From the NCBI GenBank assembly GCA_028716385.1, contig JAQUPX010000003.1, positions 186,001-250,000 of the forward strand: 64,000 nt of DNA. The letters are read 5' to 3'. Position 1 is the first letter of the stretch. Every line of letters begins with the position of its first letter. A model generated the notes under the pieces. It was not told where the DNA came from and did no database searches. It was given only the letters and a program-made list of their open reading frames with translations. The stretch comes from a bacterium. GTDB taxonomy: Bacteria; Hydrothermota; UBA3073; JACQXS01; JAQTXJ01. Shown one piece after another: positions 51,750-60,732 of the stretch. Position numbers and translations under genes: made by a program.

Positions 51750-53747
51750 CTATTTCAACAACACCATTTTTCTTACAGGCAAGATTTTGTCTCCTGCTTT
51801 TAACTCGCAGAAATAAGTCCCGTTAGCAAACTTTTTGCCGTTCCATTTAACCGTATATTCACCTGCGTTTTTCATGCCCTTGTCAATTGTCGCTACTTTT
51901 TCTCCGGATATGTTATATACGGATAAATCTATTTTTACCGGGTTTGGGATAACATAATTTATACTAATTTCTTTATTGAATACGCCGGGCGAAACAAAAA
52001 ACAATAATCTTTTACGCTTTGTATTTTCAGCCACATTTTGCCGGTTTAAATAAATCGAATTATCGAACTTAAAACTGTCATTAGTTCCAAAAGTTGAAAA
52101 GAAATACCATAGTCTGATTACATAAGTTCCGGAATTTAACCCGTAAGTTGAAAATTTGCAGAGCTCGCCATTGTCTACAGGAATCGTTATTTTACCGGTT
52201 ATCGGGAAAAACGTTGAAGTGTTATTTGCAGATGCATATTCAATCCTATACCCTTCAAAATTAAAGTGGGAGGATGGTCCCTTAACCATATTTGCGCTCC
52301 CGCGTATGGAAATGCTATCATTTGTATAAGCCGGTGAAGAAGGATATAAAGCAGATACCAATACCGTTGCCGAATCATAAATCATTATCGGATTAGCAAG
52401 AATAGTATTATACAAAACTACGGTTGCCATATTTCTTGCGATTAAATGCCCATTCCCGCTCATCGAAGTTAAAACCATCATAGACATAGAGCTTCCGTCC
52501 ATAACGGCATCCGTGTAAAGAGTGGTCAGAAAACAGACAAGCAAAGAATCTGACGATGTCCCGATATGTCCCGCAGCACCATCACAGGTCACATTTGTAA
52601 ACGTAGATTTTGCTGAATCGCTTAAAATACATTCTCCAAAAATTGACCCCTTGATTGAGAGTTGGGTTCCGGCATTAAAATATAAATTCCATGCATTAAC
52701 CGATGAATTTACAAGGTGATATGTTCTTCCGGGAAGCGGTGCCGTAAAATCACTGTATTTCGAGTAATCTACAAGTCCTGTTATTGTATCGTTTAGCGGG
52801 ATTTCAAAAATGTTTCCGGCAAAAATTCCATCAATATTGTACAAATCCACGTTGGTACTGTCCATTGTCATAGTGCCAAGCCTGAGCCCGGTAAGACTGT
52901 CCAGCACAAAAGAATAGTTTATTCTCTTGCAGGTAGTATCAGGATAAGCAAAATGGTTAATCCATTTATTCGCATTCAAAGAATCTCCGTAAAGTTTTCC
53001 CGAAGAACCCCGCGGAAATCCAACCCATACGATTATACTATCTGAATGCGAAATATGAACGCTAGCAGAATCTCCCATAATAACAAATTCTCCCGCTCTA
53101 TTTGTATGTCTCACATTAATTTTACTATTATGTCCCATTATGCCGAAAGAAACAAACGAATTGTCCATATGCACACTGTCAAATACCAGAGAACCGCCAG
53201 TTAAGGTCTTATCTAAACTTCCACCTATACCGGCACCTAACGGTAAGTTAGATGAATTTAACGTTGAATGTTTTATCTCTATTTTTGAAGAGTCTATAGA
53301 GAGGAAACCAAACTGGTATACATATTCCTGGGGCATTATTAGCGTGCAACTGTCTATAGAGAATAAAGAATTTTGTGTCGAATATATACAACCTTTTACA
53401 CAAAGAGAACAACCGCGAACGATAAGCTGTCCATTCCCGATTAAAAAAATATCGTTATTAATTGTAGTATCGTGCGTGATTAAAAAAGATGAATTAATCA
53501 CCCAATCGCCTTTTTTAAATTTGAGTCCGGCTAAGTCCTTACTGTTTAATGCCATCTGTTTAATAAAAGCGAAAGGACTCGTATGAACAGGCATATTTAA
53601 TTTTGTCTCAGGCGCTTTTAATCCGATAGTTTTGGAAGCATATTGTTCAATTCCCCGATGCAGCACGTCCAGTTGATTTGCATTCGTAATTCCGCCAAAT
53701 AAAACAAACAAAAAGGTTATAAAAATCATGGCAATACGTTCTTTCAT
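51750..53747 (-). CDS. Secreted protein with beta-helix-like repeats and T9SS sorting domain
   Basis: 665 residues. Sec signal ending TNANQ. Residues about 80-480 are irregular parallel strands rich in Ser, Asp and Asn (LTGGSLVFDSVHMDNSF, INVRHTNRAG, SNVTC-like segments) consistent with a right-handed beta-helix, but with no clear catalytic site. The last 85 residues are a strong T9SS type A domain (ISINYVIPNPVKIDLSVYNI, GEYTVKWNGKKFANG, VRKMVLLK). Lies 42 bases after cysS without an obvious Shine-Dalgarno, so perhaps cotranscribed. Confidence 0.8.
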   Translation of the reverse strand: MKERIAMIFITFLFVLFGGITNANQLDVLHRGIEQYASKTIGLKAPETKLNMPVHTSPFAFIKQMALNSKDLAGLKFKKGDWVINSSFLITHDTTINNDIFLIGNGQLIVRGCSLCVKGCIYSTQNSLFSIDSCTLIMPQEYVYQFGFLSIDSSKIEIKHSTLNSSNLPLGAGIGGSLDKTLTGGSLVFDSVHMDNSFVSFGIMGHNSKINVRHTNRAGEFVIMGDSASVHISHSDSIIVWVGFPRGSSGKLYGDSLNANKWINHFAYPDTTCKRINYSFVLDSLTGLRLGTMTMDSTNVDLYNIDGIFAGNIFEIPLNDTITGLVDYSKYSDFTAPLPGRTYHLVNSSVNAWNLYFNAGTQLSIKGSIFGECILSDSAKSTFTNVTCDGAAGHIGTSSDSLLVCFLTTLYTDAVMDGSSMSMMVLTSMSGNGHLIARNMATVVLYNTILANPIMIYDSATVLVSALYPSSPAYTNDSISIRGSANMVKGPSSHFNFEGYRIEYASANNTSTFFPITGKITIPVDNGELCKFSTYGLNSGTYVIRLWYFFSTFGTNDSFKFDNSIYLNRQNVAENTKRKRLLFFVSPGVFNKEISINYVIPNPVKIDLSVYNISGEKVATIDKGMKNAGEYTVKWNGKKFANGTYFCELKAGDKILPVRKMVLLK

Positions 53748-53789
53748 ATTTTTTATTTTTACTCTTTAAGAGGTTTCATATTTTGGGGT

Positions 53790-55187
53790 TTATTCTTTTT
53801 TCTTACAGCGCATTCCTTCCGGGGTATCTTCGAGGATATAACCAGAACTTTCAATTTGTTTTCTTAACGCATCCGACTTTGCCCAGTCTTTACTCTTTCT
53901 TGCGTTTTCCCTTTCAGTAATCAACGTTTTAATCTCATCCGGTAATTCTTCTTTTAGAGATTCTCTTTTTTCTTTTATTCTTATACCTAAAACTTTATCA
54001 AAATCTAACAATGTGTCATAAATTCTAAACTGCTTTCGTTTATAGGCTTCCTGAATAATCTCCAGAACTACAGCTACTGCCTGCGGAGTATTTAAATCGT
54101 CATTTACAGCTTCAAGAAATTTTTCTTCATATACCTTAATCCAATCTTCTTTTCCTTTTATATATTCCTCACTTATTTGAGTAACAAAATTATAAACATA
54201 TTCTAATGCCGTTTTTGCAGCCGTTAAAGCTTCATCCGTAAAACTCAACTCTGCCCTGTATTTAGCCATCAAAACAAACATTTTAAAAACCATCGGTTCA
54301 AATCCCATATTCTTTAAATCCCGTAGTGTATAGAAATTAGCCAGACTTTTGCTCATTTTAGTATCTTTAATCTGTAAGAAATTTGCGTGAACCCAGTAAT
54401 TAACAAACTTTTTCCCGGTAGCGCCTTCAGATTGAGCTATTTCATTGGTGTGATGAACCGGAATATGGTCTATCCCGCCGGAATGAATATCAAATGTTTC
54501 CCCGAGATATTTCATAGACATAGCCGAACACTCAATATGCCATCCCGGGAATCCTCTTCCCCAAGGACTATCCCACTGCATAATATGATTGGGCTGGTTG
54601 ATTTTCCATAAAGCAAAATCAAACGGATTTTTTTTCTCCGAATCAACTTCTACTCTTGCGCCAGAGTTTTGACCATCAAGATTCAATCGTGCAAGTTTCC
54701 CGTAATCCTTGAATTTTGAAGTATCATAGTAAACGGCATTTTTAGTAACATATGCATAACCTTTATTTACAAGTTTTTCTATTAATGCAATCATATCGGA
54801 TATATGTTCAGTAGCTTTGCACATTAAAGTCGGTTTTTGAATATTCAATTCTTCCATATCCTTGAAAAACGCCTGTGTATAGAACTCTGCGATTTCATAG
54901 GGAGTTTTTTTAGTTTTCTGGGCTTCCATATCTATTTTATCTTCTCCTTCGTCTTCATCAGAAGCCAGATGCCCGACATCCGTAATATTCATTATATGGT
55001 TAACTTCATAACCATTATATTCTAAAACCCTGCGTAAAGTATCCGTGAAAATATAAGTTCTTAAATTCCCGATATGAGCATAATTATAAACGGTCAATCC
55101 ACAGGAATAATACCCAACTTTTCCCGCAACTATAGGTTTAAATTCGTCCTTTTGTCGGGTTAACGTATTAAAAAGTTTTAAGCTCAT
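53790..55187 (-). CDS. cysS: Cysteinyl-tRNA synthetase
   Basis: 465 residues. Class I signatures: zinc Cys and HIGH-like motif in YYSCGLTVYNYAHIGNLRTY, zinc ligands in WHIECSAMSMKYLG and IHSGGIDHIPVHHTNEIAQS, and KMSKS within TKMSKSLANFYTL. Full length with the C-terminal DALR-type domain (DALRKQIESSGYILEDTPEG). Confidence 0.98.
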   Translation of the reverse strand: MSLKLFNTLTRQKDEFKPIVAGKVGYYSCGLTVYNYAHIGNLRTYIFTDTLRRVLEYNGYEVNHIMNITDVGHLASDEDEGEDKIDMEAQKTKKTPYEIAEFYTQAFFKDMEELNIQKPTLMCKATEHISDMIALIEKLVNKGYAYVTKNAVYYDTSKFKDYGKLARLNLDGQNSGARVEVDSEKKNPFDFALWKINQPNHIMQWDSPWGRGFPGWHIECSAMSMKYLGETFDIHSGGIDHIPVHHTNEIAQSEGATGKKFVNYWVHANFLQIKDTKMSKSLANFYTLRDLKNMGFEPMVFKMFVLMAKYRAELSFTDEALTAAKTALEYVYNFVTQISEEYIKGKEDWIKVYEEKFLEAVNDDLNTPQAVAVVLEIIQEAYKRKQFRIYDTLLDFDKVLGIRIKEKRESLKEELPDEIKTLITERENARKSKDWAKSDALRKQIESSGYILEDTPEGMRCKKKE

Positions 55188-55222
55188 TTTGGAATATATC
55201 GTTTTACTCTTGTTTCAACTAC

Positions 55223-56434
55223 CTACTTATTTTCTTCCTGATATTTTTTAATGCCTTCCCGTAGAATTCGCATCGCATCCCGCAACTCTTTTTCTTTCAA
55301 AACATACGCTATTCTTGCCTCATTTCTACCCCTGCCCGGCGTAACATAAAACCCTTCGCCCGGGGCAATCATAGTAGTTTTCCCATCCACACTAAAATCC
55401 GTGAGCATCCATTGCGTAAATTTCTCCGCATCTTCTACCGGCAACCTGCAAGTCATATAAAATGCACCTTCAGGCAAAGTAGCGAACGCACCCGGAATTT
55501 TCTGTATTTCTTCATAAACAACATTTCGACGCAACTCATACTCTTTCATCATCTCCGGTATAATATCATCCATTCTTCCGTACAATTCAACCATTCCCAC
55601 TTGTTCAATCGTCGGAGGGCAAAGTCTCGACATACTGCATCTCATAACACCTTTTAAAACATCTTCGTTAGTAGAAACTACGCAACCAATTCTTGCTCCG
55701 CAAGCGCTAAAACGCTTTGAAACAGAATCAATTACAATTTTATATTCATCTGCCCCCGGCAAATTAAATACGCTTGTATGCTTTCTACCATCAAACAAAA
55801 ACTCCCGGTAAACTTCATCCGATATTAAATAAATATTATGTTTTTCCGCTATTCTCGCCACACGCATCATTTCATCTTTTGAATATATCGTTCCAGTGGG
55901 ATTATTAGGCGTGCAAATTATAATTCCTTTTGTCTTTGGTGTTATAAGTTTTTCAATTTCTTCTTCTTCCGGCAAATGGAATCCCCCTTCTACTTTCGTA
56001 AGTATGGGGACTAATTTCACTTCTGCTATTGCTGCAAGGGATATATAATTCGCATAACAAGGGTCAGGGATAAGAAACTCATCTCCTTTATCTGCGAGAA
56101 TTATATAAACAAACAATATTGCTTCAGAGCCGCCTGTAGTTATAGAAACATTTGCTGCCGTTATATTTTTCGCCCCAAACGAATTATAGTAAGTTGCAAT
56201 TGCTTTTCGTAATGCCAATAAACCATTAGACGGGCCATAAGCAAGGACTTTTTCTCCATATCCCTGTATAGCTCTCCAAAAATACGAAGGGGTTTGTATA
56301 TCGGGCTGTCCAATATTCAAATGGTAAACTTCTATTCCCCTTGATTTTGCCTCATCTGCACAAGGGATAAGTTTTCTTATAGGAGAAGCCGGTATAACAC
56401 TTCCTCTATTAGAGATTAATAAGTTTTTGTTCAT
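55223..56434 (-). CDS. Class I pyridoxal-phosphate aminotransferase
   Basis: 403 residues. Fold type I motifs: LAYGPSNGLLALRKAIATYY, SITTGGSEAILF, CTPNNPTGTIYSKDEM and the PLP lysine in VIDSVSKRFSACGARIGC; the C-terminal part has the arginine ARIAYVLKE. Nearest are aspartate/alanine-type or LL-DAP-like transaminases; the amino-acid substrate cannot be told by reading. Start overlaps the end of the cyclophilin gene by 26 bases, with an AAGGTG site. Confidence 0.92.
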   Translation of the reverse strand: MNKNLLISNRGSVIPASPIRKLIPCADEAKSRGIEVYHLNIGQPDIQTPSYFWRAIQGYGEKVLAYGPSNGLLALRKAIATYYNSFGAKNITAANVSITTGGSEAILFVYIILADKGDEFLIPDPCYANYISLAAIAEVKLVPILTKVEGGFHLPEEEEIEKLITPKTKGIIICTPNNPTGTIYSKDEMMRVARIAEKHNIYLISDEVYREFLFDGRKHTSVFNLPGADEYKIVIDSVSKRFSACGARIGCVVSTNEDVLKGVMRCSMSRLCPPTIEQVGMVELYGRMDDIIPEMMKEYELRRNVVYEEIQKIPGAFATLPEGAFYMTCRLPVEDAEKFTQWMLTDFSVDGKTTMIAPGEGFYVTPGRGRNEARIAYVLKEKELRDAMRILREGIKKYQEENK

Positions 56435-57449
56435 TTGCGCACCTTATTTCACATTGTTTTTCGTTTATAACCTTAAACTCTATCGGTAAATTAATATGGT
56501 CATCTATTACGGTCTCCCCTATCTTAGCAGGAGTGAATACCCAGTTTTTAACTAAAGCCTTTACGTGAGTTTCATCATATGTCATATCCGAAGGTAAAAA
56601 TTTTACATTCTCCACTTCTCCTTTTTTATTTATATGAAGCCTTAAATTTATTTTACCTTCCGTTCCTTTTAAGCTTGATTCCGAAGCAGGATAATCAGGT
56701 AATGTTATACTTTTAACCGTTGGTGCAGTATATATAGCACATATTGGGTCACCTTTACATATAACCTGTAATTCAGCCAAACTTTTAGGTTCAACTCTTA
56801 TGCTTCTAATTTTATCTCCAACCTGAATTGCCTTTACTTCATCCATTCCCCTGATTATCTGTCCGAAAACCGTATATCTATTTCCGGGGGCATCCAATGA
56901 TGGTATTGCTTGCAAGCAAACATAAAATTGTGATGAAGCGGAATTCGGGCTCTCTGCTCTTGCCATAGCTACCGTTCCCAAAATATGCCGTTGTGAATTA
57001 AATTCGGCTTTAATATTATAACCTGCTCCGCCAGTTCCATTGCCTGCAGGGTCTCCACCTTGCACTAGAAATCCCGGTTCAACACGATGAAACGTTAACC
57101 CATCATAAAATTTAAGATTTGCAAGCATAATAAAATTCTTTACCGTATTGGGCGCATCTTCAGGAAAAAATTTCATATAAATCTTGTCCCCATTCCCCAT
57201 AGTAATAGTAGCTATTTCCGAACCATCTACTTTCAGAGTATCAAGTATTGCTTTCCTCAATTTAGCTGTAATTTTCACTTTTTCAACAGCAAGAGTATCC
57301 AAAGACACTCCTTTCCCTACTCTTACAGTAGTTACACTCAAGTCGTTATTTTCTAAAAGTGGTTTCTTAATTAGCTCCTCCGCCCCGACGAAACTTCCAC
57401 CTATTCCTATTATAAATGCAATGCATGATACCCATATAAATCTTTTCAT
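56409..57449 (-). CDS. Secreted cyclophilin-type prolyl isomerase fused to a TonB C-terminal domain
   Basis: 346 residues. Signal peptide (FIIGIGGSFVGA). A cyclophilin domain at about 80-220 has FHRVEPGFLVQGGDPAGNGT, RAESPNSASSQFYVCL and YTVFGQIIRGMDEV; the catalytic Arg (FHRV) is present. Residues about 245-335 are a TonB C-terminal domain: INLRLHINKKGEVENVKFLP, ALVKNWVFTPAKIG and LPIEFKVIN. TonB domains usually sit on Pro-rich linkers with a membrane anchor; here there is none, so the fusion is unusual and may bind an outer-membrane receptor plug. AGGGGG ribosome site. Confidence 0.85.
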   Translation of the reverse strand: MKRFIWVSCIAFIIGIGGSFVGAEELIKKPLLENNDLSVTTVRVGKGVSLDTLAVEKVKITAKLRKAILDTLKVDGSEIATITMGNGDKIYMKFFPEDAPNTVKNFIMLANLKFYDGLTFHRVEPGFLVQGGDPAGNGTGGAGYNIKAEFNSQRHILGTVAMARAESPNSASSQFYVCLQAIPSLDAPGNRYTVFGQIIRGMDEVKAIQVGDKIRSIRVEPKSLAELQVICKGDPICAIYTAPTVKSITLPDYPASESSLKGTEGKINLRLHINKKGEVENVKFLPSDMTYDETHVKALVKNWVFTPAKIGETVIDDHINLPIEFKVINEKQCEIRCANEQKLINL

Positions 57450-57457
57450 CTTTCCCC

Positions 57458-57934
57458 CTATTTCACCTCATATTCTTTCAACCTGTCATAAAGCGAATAA
57501 TAAAATTTATCCGCAAGTTCAGTATCATCTTCCGTATCTTTCCACGCTTTATATTCAAGATGAAAACTTGTTTTAGTAGTATCCGGCACTTTTTCCATTA
57601 TTTTCGACTCTTTCTGGCATGGACACCGAATCGCCACACGATAAAGACTGTCACCTAAAATTTCTACGATAACCCTAACTCTTTGCTGTATATTTACAGG
57701 TTTATAATCGGCTTCTATATGTCCTTCCGTCTCCTTCGTAATGGAAAACTGTTCCGCAACTATAGAATAAACGGCATTCCGGACCTCTTTATAAGGACAC
57801 CTGTAAAGAGCAGCTCTCACTTTATAAACGCTATTGTCATAAGTTTTTTTATGAGTTCTTTCCTGTGATAATTTAGAAGAACATCCTAAAAAAGAAACTA
57901 CTATTCCTATAACCAATAAAACACTTCTTCCCAT
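57458..57934 (-). CDS. Lipoprotein of unknown function
   Basis: 158 residues. Lipoprotein signal with VVSFLGCSSK (Cys at about 18). The rest contains two basic stretches, IVEQFSI-like IVAEQFSITKETEGHIEADY and VRVIVEILGDSLYRVAIRCP CQKESK, forming a small mixed alpha/beta domain. No family was recognised. It precedes the cyclophilin gene by eight bases and has an AAGGAG site, so both are likely cotranscribed envelope proteins. Confidence 0.8.
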   Translation of the reverse strand: MGRSVLLVIGIVVSFLGCSSKLSQERTHKKTYDNSVYKVRAALYRCPYKEVRNAVYSIVAEQFSITKETEGHIEADYKPVNIQQRVRVIVEILGDSLYRVAIRCPCQKESKIMEKVPDTTKTSFHLEYKAWKDTEDDTELADKFYYSLYDRLKEYEVK

Positions 57935-57973
57935 ATTTCTCCTTAAAATACTATATTACTAAATATATTTTAC

Positions 57974-59029
57974 TTACGGTATAAAATTCGTTTTCTCGTC
58001 TATCCGCATTATAAAACCGGTTAACAATTTAACTATGTTTTCAATATCATTAAGAGATACAAGTTCTACCGGGCTGTGCATATATCTGTTTGGTATGGAA
58101 ACGAGTCCCGCTGCCACGCCTTCTTTTGTCAATTGGATTGCATTTGCATCTGTCCCTGTGCCTCTTGGCGCTGCGTCTATCTGGTATGGTATTTTTTCTT
58201 TCTTAGCAACATCAACAAGTATTTCAAAAACTTTATGGTTTATATTTGGACCACGTGATATAACAGGACCTTTCCCGATTTTTATATCCCCATTTTTCTC
58301 TTCTGTTCCGGGATAATCAGAAGCAAATGTAACGTCTATTGCTATACCTACATCCGGTGATACACGGAAAGCGGAAGTCGTAGCGCCCCTTAAACCAATC
58401 TCTTCCTGGACGGTTGCAACCCCAAAAACACTTGATTTTATTTTCTTTTTTGAAAGATTTCTTAAAACCTCTGATACTATAAATGCTCCACCCTTATCGT
58501 CAAAACCTCTTGCGACAACTCTATCTTTATTTAATACTTCAAACTCCACTGCCGGAACTGCCGGATCACCGATACTAACCAATTTTTCTGCTTCTGCTTT
58601 TGTTTTTACTCCTATATCTATAAACAAATCTCCAATATCGGCTATTTTCTTTCTTTGCTCTTCTTTTAATAAATGAATAGGTGGTCTCCCGATTACACCA
58701 AGTATTTTGCCTTTGCTTGTATTAATCCATACTCTTTCGCCAGGTAATAAATGAAGGTCAAATCCACCTATTAAAGAGAAATATATGAATCCATCTTTGT
58801 TTATATATTTTACCATATATCCGATTTCATCCATATGCCCGGCAAGCATTATTCTTGGTTTCCCGGTTTTGTTCAGTACTCCCATCGCATTTCCATGAAC
58901 ATCCGTAAATACTTCATCCGTAAATTTCTTAGTTCTGTCTTTCCATATTTTTCGAGCTTCCCCTTCAAAACCTGAAGGGCTGACCGAATTTATAAAACTC
59001 CTTAAAAAATCTAAACTCTCTTTTTCCAT
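57974..59029 (-). CDS. M42-family metalloaminopeptidase
   Basis: 351 residues. Zinc ligands and catalytic residues are visible: His65 and Asp67 in AGHMDEIGYM, Asp near 177 in GFDDKGGAFI, Glu-Glu in TVQEEIGLRGA, Asp in IAIDVTFASDYPG and a late His in RYMHSPVELVSL. M42 enzymes (TET/glutamyl aminopeptidase type) form large cytosolic complexes trimming peptides. The leader, about 65 nt from a TTGACA (59109-59104), holds a GCAGG/CCTGC hairpin next to an AGGGGGG ribosome site. Confidence 0.95.
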   Translation of the reverse strand: MEKESLDFLRSFINSVSPSGFEGEARKIWKDRTKKFTDEVFTDVHGNAMGVLNKTGKPRIMLAGHMDEIGYMVKYINKDGFIYFSLIGGFDLHLLPGERVWINTSKGKILGVIGRPPIHLLKEEQRKKIADIGDLFIDIGVKTKAEAEKLVSIGDPAVPAVEFEVLNKDRVVARGFDDKGGAFIVSEVLRNLSKKKIKSSVFGVATVQEEIGLRGATTSAFRVSPDVGIAIDVTFASDYPGTEEKNGDIKIGKGPVISRGPNINHKVFEILVDVAKKEKIPYQIDAAPRGTGTDANAIQLTKEGVAAGLVSIPNRYMHSPVELVSLNDIENIVKLLTGFIMRIDEKTNFIP

Positions 59030-59044
59030 TTTTCCCCCCTATTT

Positions 59045-59070
59045 GTCATTCCTGCGAAAGCAGGGATCTA
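59045..59070. repeat. Palindromic element TCATTCCTGCGAAAGCAGG in the M42 leader
   Basis: CCTGC (59051-59055), GAAA loop, GCAGG (59060-59064), flanked by GTCATT and GATCTA. The same TCATTCCTGCGAAAGCAGGAAT-type palindrome is widespread as short dispersed repeats in bacteria. Only one copy is in this window. Confidence 0.5.
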
Positions 59071-59136
59071 AATCAAAATCCATTTTTACACAAATAATCT
59101 TACTGTCAACTAATTTATAAAAAATTTGCATTATAT

Positions 59137-59472
59137 TTAATCTTCTTCTACTGCTCCTACCACTGAATCAACTTTTAATGTGATTATTTTTCCTATTCCT
59201 TTTTTTTCAAAATCCAGCCCCACTGCCCTTAAAATCCCTGTTATTTCTTTTGCAACATCAGGAATATCCGTTAAGGCATAAATCATTTTTGAACCCGGTT
59301 TGTCTTTCCCGCCCATCTTAAACATTGCAAATATCGGAACTTCTTGAGCAAGAACATCCTTCATTTGCTTTATATCCCCTACAAAAGCAGACTCAACCCC
59401 AACTTCTACAAGGCACGAAAGCAAATCGTCAAGCCACTGTTCTTTATGTAGAATTATAATTAATAACCACAT
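59137..59472 (-). CDS. Small PII-like/ferredoxin-fold protein
   Basis: 111 residues: MWLLIIILHKEQWLDDLLSC, VGVESAFVGDIKQMKDVL, ALTDIPDVAKEITGILRAVG and KGIGKIITLKVDSVVGAVEE. The beta-alpha-beta pattern with a C-terminal VVGA segment is reminiscent of PII-like signal proteins, but no nucleotide-binding signature is clear. It follows a PTS EIIA gene by two bases, so it may be a partner sensor. Confidence 0.6.
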   Translation of the reverse strand: MWLLIIILHKEQWLDDLLSCLVEVGVESAFVGDIKQMKDVLAQEVPIFAMFKMGGKDKPGSKMIYALTDIPDVAKEITGILRAVGLDFEKKGIGKIITLKVDSVVGAVEED

Positions 59473-59474
59473 TT

Positions 59475-59987
59475 TTACTTATTATAAACTACTTTTCCCC
59501 CTTGAGTTTGCACTTCCAGTGTTTCCGGTAATATATTATCAAATTCTCTTATTATATCCATAATCTTTTCCGGACTGTTTGCTTTTATTAATGCCTGCCG
59601 GATAGTATTTGATTTTAATAGCCTTGATACCTTTGCCACGGCTTGCAGATAAGTCTTTCCGACATCTTCCGGTGCCGCAATCATAAAAATTATGTGCACA
59701 GGTTTATCGTCCAATGAGCCGTAATCTATTCCTTCCGGGGATATTCCAATTGCAACTTTTAATACTTTTACGCCCGTAATTCTTGCATGGGGAATGGCTA
59801 TGCCATCACCAATACCCGTTGTTTCTAGTTGTTCCCGGGTTTCAATAGCTTTGATAAAATCTTCCGGATTCGTTAAAAACCCGGTTTTTACAAGAGTATC
59901 TGTGAGTTCTTTTATTACTTTGGATTTCTCTTTTTGCTGTAATTTACAATTTATGAATTCAATACCCGTTAACTCCTGCAATAACAT
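59475..59987 (-). CDS. PTS EIIA (PtsN/fructose-type) domain protein
   Basis: 170 residues. The phosphorylated histidine is His67 in GIGDGIAIPHARITGVK; other family motifs are VIKELTDTLVKTGFL, LDDKPVHIIFMIAAPED and YLQAVAKVSRLL. No EIIB or EIIC lies nearby, and HPr/EI are not in the window, so a regulatory (nitrogen-PTS-like) or transporter-linked role is more likely than sugar uptake. GGGGAGG site seven bases before the ATG. A gap of 62 bases separates it from the lone rplC upstream. Confidence 0.92.
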   Translation of the reverse strand: MLLQELTGIEFINCKLQQKEKSKVIKELTDTLVKTGFLTNPEDFIKAIETREQLETTGIGDGIAIPHARITGVKVLKVAIGISPEGIDYGSLDDKPVHIIFMIAAPEDVGKTYLQAVAKVSRLLKSNTIRQALIKANSPEKIMDIIREFDNILPETLEVQTQGGKVVYNK

Positions 59988-60049
59988 AATATCCTCCCCG
60001 TTTCTCTAATTAAAATTAAGTAAAGAGGAACTTTTTTATGTAGTAGACT

Positions 60050-60724
60050 CTATTTTCGACGGGCAGGAGAAGATTGTGGAGCTTTGGCAACATCTTGCTT
60101 TGGCGGAATTATCTTATTCTTTCGAGGAATTACAAGCACATAAGAATTTTTAGCTCCGGGTATTGCACCACGAATAAAAAGTAAATTTTTAGATTCGTCA
60201 ATTTTCACAAGTTTCAGATTAGCAGTAGTTTGATTGTCATTCCCCATTCTTCCCGGTAATGGATGCCCCTTCACCGTCTCTCCAGGTTCTGCCGTTCCTA
60301 CTGACCCGGGTCTGCGATGAAACTTAGAACCATGACCATCAGGTCCGCCTTTCCATCCATATCGTTTCATACCACCCGCAAAACCTTTTCCGATTGAACA
60401 TCCCGAAACATTCACTTTTTGAGTACCCGAAAAAACCTTTACGCCAAGCTGGCTACCTACTGTCCAATCTTCAGGTGCATTCCTGACTTCATAAAGGACT
60501 TGCGTAGGTTTAATATTAAGAGCTTTGAACTCTCCTGCATAAGGTTTGTTAGGATGTTTCTTTTCTCCATACCCTAATACACACGCATTATAGCCTTCTT
60601 TCTGCACTGTCTTGCGATAAATTACCGTATTAGGCATCATTTCAACAACACTTACAGGGACAACAGCACCATCTTCTTCAAAAATCTGAGTCATCCCGAC
60701 TTTCTTTCCCATTATTCTAATCAT
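60050..60724 (-). CDS. rplC: Large ribosomal subunit protein uL3 (isolated)
   Basis: 224 residues. L3 signatures: IMGKKVGMTQIFEEDGAVVP, GKGFAGGMKRYGWKGGPDGH GSKFHRRPGSV, LPGRMGNDNQT and IPGAKNSYVLV; the tail SSPARRK is short and low complexity. It stands alone: no rpsJ before it and no rplD/rplW after it, although these are neighbours in nearly all bacteria. Its own TTGACA-type promoter ends eight bases before the ATG and there is no Shine-Dalgarno. Confidence 0.97.
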   Translation of the reverse strand: MIRIMGKKVGMTQIFEEDGAVVPVSVVEMMPNTVIYRKTVQKEGYNACVLGYGEKKHPNKPYAGEFKALNIKPTQVLYEVRNAPEDWTVGSQLGVKVFSGTQKVNVSGCSIGKGFAGGMKRYGWKGGPDGHGSKFHRRPGSVGTAEPGETVKGHPLPGRMGNDNQTTANLKLVKIDESKNLLFIRGAIPGAKNSYVLVIPRKNKIIPPKQDVAKAPQSSPARRK

Positions 60725-60732
60725 ATTGTCGT

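Noticed and set aside
51709-51816. Plus-strand 35-codon frame behind a good TTGGAG/TATACT element six bases before its ATG
   Set aside because: Mostly antisense to the conserved T9SS tail of the 51750-53747 gene and shows no recognisable protein; AT-rich sequence gives such promoters by chance.
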